Source of the DNA: Unio delphinus
Taxonomy: Eukaryota; Mollusca; Bivalvia; Unionida; Unionidae
Direction of reading: 5' to 3'
DNA length: 64,000 nucleotides
Assembly: GCA_029339505.1 (NCBI GenBank)
Contig: JAQISU010000123.1
Span: 3,952,501 to 4,016,500, forward strand
How positions within the stretch are numbered: the first letter of the stretch is position 1; each line of letters opens with the position of its first letter. The translations under genes were made by a program, and so were the position numbers. Under the pieces are notes generated by a model, which saw only the letters and a list, made by a program, of their open reading frames with translations, did not search any database and had not been told where the DNA came from. Below are positions 63,471 to 64,000 of this stretch, in pieces.

Positions 63471-64000
63471 CGTGTCATCGTCGCTTAAAGTTAAAACAGT
63501 AAGGATACCAAATGGTAGAAATGTAGGAACAAGTACGATCACCGTTTGAAAACCGATCCAGAGTTTAAACGTATCGTGGAAAGTTACAAGATGGAGGACC
63601 CTCTGAACCCGTAGGACAGCTTGTATTGAGGACGGACGAATGCCACATATTTGCTGTACCACACCAAAGAGGAGAAAACAGAAGAAATCAAATAGCTGGA
63701 TATATGGTCGCCGCATCCGTATGTGTGCAAATATTGTCACTTTTCCGTAGGGCACCCACAATTGCTGACGGAACACATTGACCTGGACAATATTCAACAA
63801 TACGAAGGAATGATTAAATGTAAAATCTTGCCTCCCACGGACTTATATCATATCGTTTTACCTCGCCATTACCAAGGAAAAATGTGTCCCACTTGTGCCG
63901 AAACGTTTAAACAAGACCAAACTCGTTATCACATTTATGAACGAGAAAGTGGACCAGCGTGGAATTGTTCAAAGTTCTGAACCATGGATACCATTTGTTA
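63471..64000 (+). pseudogene. inverted duplicate of the Maverick PolB fossil (uninterrupted target)
   Basis: Reverse-complement match to 58240-58371 followed directly by 39835-40229, with few differences. The 63723-63980 frame repeats the protein at 39849-40106 residue for residue. It lacks the hAT insertion, and it runs off the window end. Stops lie before 63700. Confidence 0.88.

Overview
This is animal nuclear DNA, most likely from a marine invertebrate. It is AT-rich and full of microsatellites. It carries a tRNA-headed SINE whose central and 3' domain resembles SINEs I associate with molluscs, L2/CR1-type LINE fragments with (ATT)n tails, spliced host exons, and several layers of integrated DNA viruses and transposons. 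A mollusc is my best guess from the SINE; the sequence does not prove it.

The main content is two closely related, same-orientation Polinton/adintovirus-like proviruses. E1 is 11199-26853 (15,655 bp) and E2 is 40272-55274 (15,003 bp). Each has terminal inverted repeats of 229 bp (E1) or 216 bp (E2) and its own perfect 5-bp target duplication (ATAAC for E1, CAAGT for E2), so they are independent insertions. Both have the same order: packaging ATPase (-), zinc-ribbon/phospholipase A2 in two frames (+), retrovirus-like integrase (+), family-B DNA polymerase joined to an SF1 helicase with an HNH module in a neighbouring frame (-), [zinc-ribbon protein, E1 only], HNH homing-type nuclease, a small unknown protein, a structural protein, a glycine-rich capsid-associated protein, putative major capsid protein, pX-like core protein, adenain-like protease, fibre-like protein, membrane protein and penton-like protein (all +). 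The - strand block looks like replication and packaging; the + strand block looks like the virion.

Most genes are nearly identical between the copies, but three proteins are mosaics: the fibre shaft and head, a central insert of the penton-like protein, and the middle of the structural protein. Short palindromic inserts of about 14-18 bp are scattered through both elements, several in frame inside genes and present in only one copy. A canonical A_AAA_AAC slippery heptamer sits in the correct phase between the zinc ribbon and the ATG-less phospholipase A2 frame in both copies.

Host context: E1 lies in an intron of a minus-strand host gene, 33 bp from a splice donor. Seven exons (32150 down to 26888) were found, six of them joining in compatible phase, with another large exon at 10597-10832. 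A four-unit tandem array at 34.4-39.2 kb carries a TATA-like box, a short exon and a splice donor in each unit, followed by an inverted duplicate. E2 sits inside a hAT-like transposon (40230-58233), which in turn interrupts a decayed classical Maverick DNA polymerase gene. An inverted, uninterrupted copy of that target site at 63.47-64.0 kb confirms the nesting. A further, different Maverick-type polymerase fossil lies at 61.5-63.3 kb. The rest is tandem repeats, microsatellites and unrecognised intergenic DNA.
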